Positions 55,345 to 57,481 of a stretch of DNA of 57,481 bases are shown one piece after another. The notes beneath the pieces are model-generated. The model did not search any database. It was given only the letters and a program-made list of their open reading frames with translations, and was not told where the DNA came from. A program made the translations under genes and the position numbers. Location: positions 1-57,481 of the IMG/VR virus record IMGVR_UViG_3300005295_000002. One strand, 5' to 3'. Every line of letters begins with the position of its first letter. The first letter of the stretch is position 1. Origin of the DNA: a virus.

Positions 55345-55556
55345 CGCCTCATCGCCGATGCTAGGTAACTGAACTCAGAACGAGCTCCCATGAAGTTGAG
55401 CCGTCGACGAACAAGACTCAGAACTCGATCCTTGCAGGCGCAGTTGTAGCCATGCTGAGGATAGTTTGCTGAATGAGCAACCATCATCCGAAGTAACTCA
55501 TCAATGGTGTCATCTTCGCCGGGCTCGATGATCGTGTGTGGCCCGAAGTCTGCCAT
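55341..55556 (-). CDS. hypothetical protein
   Basis: 71 aa from ATG 55556 (TGATG overlap with the membrane gene). IIEPGEDDTIDELLRMMVAHSA, then NCACKDRVLSLVRRRLN. Mixed; a Cys pair (CAC). Family unknown. Confidence 0.65.
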   Translation of the reverse strand: MADFGPHTIIEPGEDDTIDELLRMMVAHSANYPQHGYNCACKDRVLSLVRRRLNFMGARSEFSYLASAMRR

Positions 55557-55681
55557 CACCGCCTCACCATCCAAACCAAAGCACCGAAGCCGATGCAAGC
55601 AAAGAATACCGCAATGCCCATCGCCACGATGATCCCGATTCTTTCCCGAGTCTTCTCACTGAATTCCCACTCAGTCGTCAT
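55556..55681 (-). CDS. 41-aa membrane protein
   Basis: 41 aa, MTTEWEFSEKTRERIG, then IIVAMGIAVFFACIGFGALVW (about 17-37). Single pass, N-terminus probably cytoplasmic. AAAGGAGATATCA sets the start at 55681 inside the end of the coiled-coil gene. Confidence 0.7.
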   Translation of the reverse strand: MTTEWEFSEKTRERIGIIVAMGIAVFFACIGFGALVWMVRR

Positions 55682-56267
55682 TGATATCTCCTTTGTTCTT
55701 GATTCTTGCTTCATCGGCAGCAACAAACTCGACATCATCCCCCGACATGATCTTAGACCGAGATTCTCTGAGCCATTGCTCAGTCTCGATGGTCGGGTTA
55801 CCTGAGTATTCTTTGTCTCGTTGCTCCAAGACCTCATCGGTGAACTCATGTCCTCCACCGAAGTCCAGCTTTTGCTCAGCTCGGAAGTCAGTGCGGTGGT
55901 GATGAGCCTCACCAGCCATGATCTCGACCTTGTCATGTAGGGCCTCGACGCGAGCTATCAAGTCAGAGAGCTTGTGGCCCAAGTCCGTTAGACTGATGCG
56001 GTTGTTTTTCTGAGCTTCAAGAAGCTTGTCAAAGTTCCCCTTCGACCACTTCCTGTAGTCATCGTACTGAGTCCGAACACTGAGCAAGCCGTTTTTGAAC
56101 TCAGTATCTGCCTTCGTGATCATGTCACGCAAGATCATGGAATTGCCGCCATTGCGGATCTTCCTAATGTCTTCGGAATGTTCACCGACATAGACCTTGA
56201 GATTGCCCACTGTCTGCATCAGATCCTCGAGAGTATCTCGTAGTTTCTTGATTTTTCGTTTCTTCAT
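55671..56267 (-). CDS. coiled-coil hypothetical protein
   Basis: 198 aa from ATG 56267 (AGAGAGGGAGAC). Basic start MKKRKIKKLRD, then long coiled coil (DLMQTVGNLKVYV..., LSDLIARVEALHDKVEIM), then a polar C-terminus with a HHHR patch. Could be structural or DNA-associated. Overlaps the membrane gene. Confidence 0.7.
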   Translation of the reverse strand: MKKRKIKKLRDTLEDLMQTVGNLKVYVGEHSEDIRKIRNGGNSMILRDMITKADTEFKNGLLSVRTQYDDYRKWSKGNFDKLLEAQKNNRISLTDLGHKLSDLIARVEALHDKVEIMAGEAHHHRTDFRAEQKLDFGGGHEFTDEVLEQRDKEYSGNPTIETEQWLRESRSKIMSGDDVEFVAADEARIKNKGDINDD

Positions 56268-56536
56268 GTCTCCCTCTCTTCGGGGTAGTTTGTCTCGATC
56301 CATTCTTGGACCTGCCGAGCAGCATCCAAGTATTCTTCCGAGGGAGTCATTGATTGCTCCTGACCGATCTCGTAAGTATCCCAGATCAAGTCACGAAGTC
56401 GCTTCGGCAACTTGAACCAGTGCTTCTTACACCCCCACATCGCCGGCGGGCACTGAGTCTCACACCTCGGCCAGTGGCATGTGTGGTTGCGATCCTGGCC
56501 AGCCCGCATGACATGTTTTGCCTTGTCACTCATCAA
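56264..56536 (-). CDS. small Cys/His zinc protein
   Basis: 89-90 aa. HTCHWPRCETQCPPAMWGCKKHW (about 18-40) is a zinc-binding HxCH..C..C..CxxH, then helices (LPKRLRDLIWDTYEIG). A known type of small actinophage protein of unknown role. Adjacent ATGs 56536/56533 are both possible. Confidence 0.7.
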   Translation of the reverse strand: MMSDKAKHVMRAGQDRNHTCHWPRCETQCPPAMWGCKKHWFKLPKRLRDLIWDTYEIGQEQSMTPSEEYLDAARQVQEWIETNYPEERET

Positions 56537-57075
56537 TCCTCGTCCTCCACAGAATCATGAACTTCCGGGCCTTGTGCATCATGGTCATCTGCTGGATGGT
56601 GAGTATGAATCCACCACCCACCCGTAGGGCAGCTTTGCCAGAAGATCCGGTCGTTGCAGACTTTACAGGCACTCTGAAGTTCTTTGTCTGCCAAGGATTC
56701 GCCGGCCATTGATTCCACACCCTCTGCGATGGTGAGCTGTCGTGGGACGCGTTGACCCAGCGGTGGAGGATCGACTGGCTTGATGAACATCGTCGCAGAT
56801 GCTGTCGTCGGAAACTTCTGCCGGAAGCTCTCGACCTGCTCCTCAGCATGCAGCAGAACTGCTAGCTCCAGTGTCCTGTACCGGGCGATGAAATTGAAGA
56901 CGTAAGCCTCCCTCTCAACTGCCGAGTAGCCGAATGTCCCCTTGCCCACCGCTCGCATCGCATCCACGATCTCATCGGAGGTCAGCGACGCGGCCCGTTT
57001 CCTCGCATTCTCACGCATCGTGTGAGCTACCTTGGAGGTGTCTGTCGCTGCCTTCATCTTCGGTTTTGCCGGCAT
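56533..57075 (-). CDS. hypothetical protein with C-terminal zinc knuckle
   Basis: 180 aa. Basic N-terminus, helical middle (EIVDAMRAVGKGTFGYS, EAYVFNFIARYRTLELAVLL), then CKVCNDRIFWQSCPTGGWW-HTHH (136-161) zinc knuckle of a type common in actinophages, acidic end. Family unknown. Confidence 0.7.
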   Translation of the reverse strand: MPAKPKMKAATDTSKVAHTMRENARKRAASLTSDEIVDAMRAVGKGTFGYSAVEREAYVFNFIARYRTLELAVLLHAEEQVESFRQKFPTTASATMFIKPVDPPPLGQRVPRQLTIAEGVESMAGESLADKELQSACKVCNDRIFWQSCPTGGWWIHTHHPADDHDAQGPEVHDSVEDED

Positions 57076-57320
57076 CAGCTTGCCAATCCTGTTCGTCTAG
57101 CGACTGCGTTTGCAGCCTCGTTGAATATATCTTGGGCCTTCTCAGCTTCAGTCTTGGTCTCTGTGACCTTACCCTCAGCTTCCATCCACCGCTCCATCGC
57201 CCCCTTGTGGCGAGCATGGGTCAAGTTCACCTGTTTCTCAGCTTCGAGCAAATCCCCGACCAGATCAGCTAGAGTCTGAACTGTCTTCAGTTCATGGTCC
57301 CCATCGTCAAACTCTCCCAT
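57075..57320 (-). CDS. hypothetical coiled-coil protein
   Basis: 81 aa from ATG 57320, which shares its A with the stop of the zinc-ribbon gene (TGATG); ACAGGAGACGAGC before it. One long helix (TLADLVGDLLEAEKQVNLTHARH). The upstream TTG is less likely. Confidence 0.7.
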   Translation of the reverse strand: MGEFDDGDHELKTVQTLADLVGDLLEAEKQVNLTHARHKGAMERWMEAEGKVTETKTEAEKAQDIFNEAANAVARRTGLAS

Positions 57321-57454
57321 CAGCTCGTCTCCTGTAAACAACCGCAAGCTGGACAGTAGTCCGCATCGGAGATGGGTTGGTCAGTCTCCTTGCTCACGAG
57401 ACGGACAGGAATCAGGTCAGCCTCCATGCAGTTCGGACATCTTGTGGCGGGCAT
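57320..57454 (-). CDS. 44-aa zinc-ribbon protein across the circle junction
   Basis: 44 aa: MPATRCPNCMEADL, then DYCPACGCLQETS; two CxxC pairs 28 residues apart, a zinc ribbon. TGATG overlaps at both ends join gene 635-72 with gene 57320-57075. In the window its start repeats at bases 1-72. Confidence 0.75.
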   Translation of the reverse strand: MPATRCPNCMEADLIPVRLVSKETDQPISDADYCPACGCLQETS

Positions 57455-57481
57455 CAGTCGTCGTCCTCATCTTCGTCGAGA
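57383..57481. repeat. 99-bp terminal direct repeat, right copy
   Basis: Identical to bases 1-99. It contains the start of the zinc-ribbon gene (57454) and the last bases (57452-57481) of the gene annotated at 72-635, joined by a TGATG stop-start overlap. Intact coding on both sides argues that the circle is real. Confidence 0.95.

Noticed and set aside
1-57481. Integrase, attachment site, CRISPR array, insertion sequence
   Set aside because: Searched by eye on both strands; no integrase or transposase motif, no regular repeat-spacer array, no IS ends. A lytic lifestyle is likelier, but a distant repressor among the HTH proteins cannot be excluded.

Overview
This window is a complete tailed-phage genome, probably a siphovirus. 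The first 99 bases (1-99) recur exactly at the end (57383-57481), so the unit is a closed circle of 57,382 bp. A small zinc-ribbon gene (57320-57454) and its overlaps with both neighbours run straight across the join, which supports genuine circularity. I see no integrase, no recognisable lysogeny repressor, no tRNA genes and no CRISPR array. The host is probably an actinobacterium or a relative. The evidence is an Rv2525c-like glycoside-hydrolase lysin, a ThyX thymidylate synthase and several predicted leaderless transcripts; this is inference, not proof.

Nearly every gene is on the minus strand, tightly packed with ATGA or TGATG overlaps. Only three genes read on the plus strand (2342, 3343, 28646). 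Reading leftward: (i) 57454-53024 plus 635-72 is a run of small accessory genes that includes a 2H phosphoesterase and an endonuclease VII-like nuclease. (ii) 52858-41123 is the packaging, head and connector block: small terminase-like protein, JAMM peptidase, large terminase, portal, scaffold, decoration protein, capsid, connectors, tail tube and tail chaperones. (iii) 40854-32496 holds the tape measure and tail-tip proteins, two of them with glycine-rich domains. (iv) 32487-29422 is the lysis region: a lysin and several small membrane proteins. (v) 28460-18934 is nucleotide and DNA metabolism. (vi) 17808-4161 carries recombination genes, SSB, nucleases, a primase-helicase and many small hypothetical genes. 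(vii) 3546-636 is a loosely packed regulatory region with divergent promoters, repeats and terminators.

The most interesting part is 26446-22618, continuous with the polymerase and ThyX genes. Its own promoter precedes a deoxynucleotide kinase, a dimeric dCTPase/dUTPase-like protein with a zinc ribbon, an unknown protein, two divergent ThyA-fold proteins in tandem and a dCMP deaminase. Next come a family A DNA polymerase with an N-terminal uracil-DNA-glycosylase-like domain, and ThyX. ThyX can make dTMP, so the two ThyA-like enzymes are probably free to do other chemistry. One has Asp at the position that selects dUMP in true ThyA, as in dCMP hydroxymethylases. The set resembles the T4 logic of destroying dCTP, modifying dCMP and rephosphorylating it. 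I therefore predict that this phage replaces or modifies a pyrimidine in its DNA.

A second theme is regulation. Three or four small proteins share a helix-turn-helix core. Two of them (2342, 2871), probably also 28646, and the small operon starting at 2023 sit behind promoters of one architecture: a CCTTGAC -35 region and a conserved GGANGCG stretch next to the -10. Most other promoters have TTGAC(A/T), 17-18 bp and an extended TGA-TAyrAT -10 box. Two intergenic repeat families, a 14-bp motif and a structured element of about 48 bp, remain unexplained.
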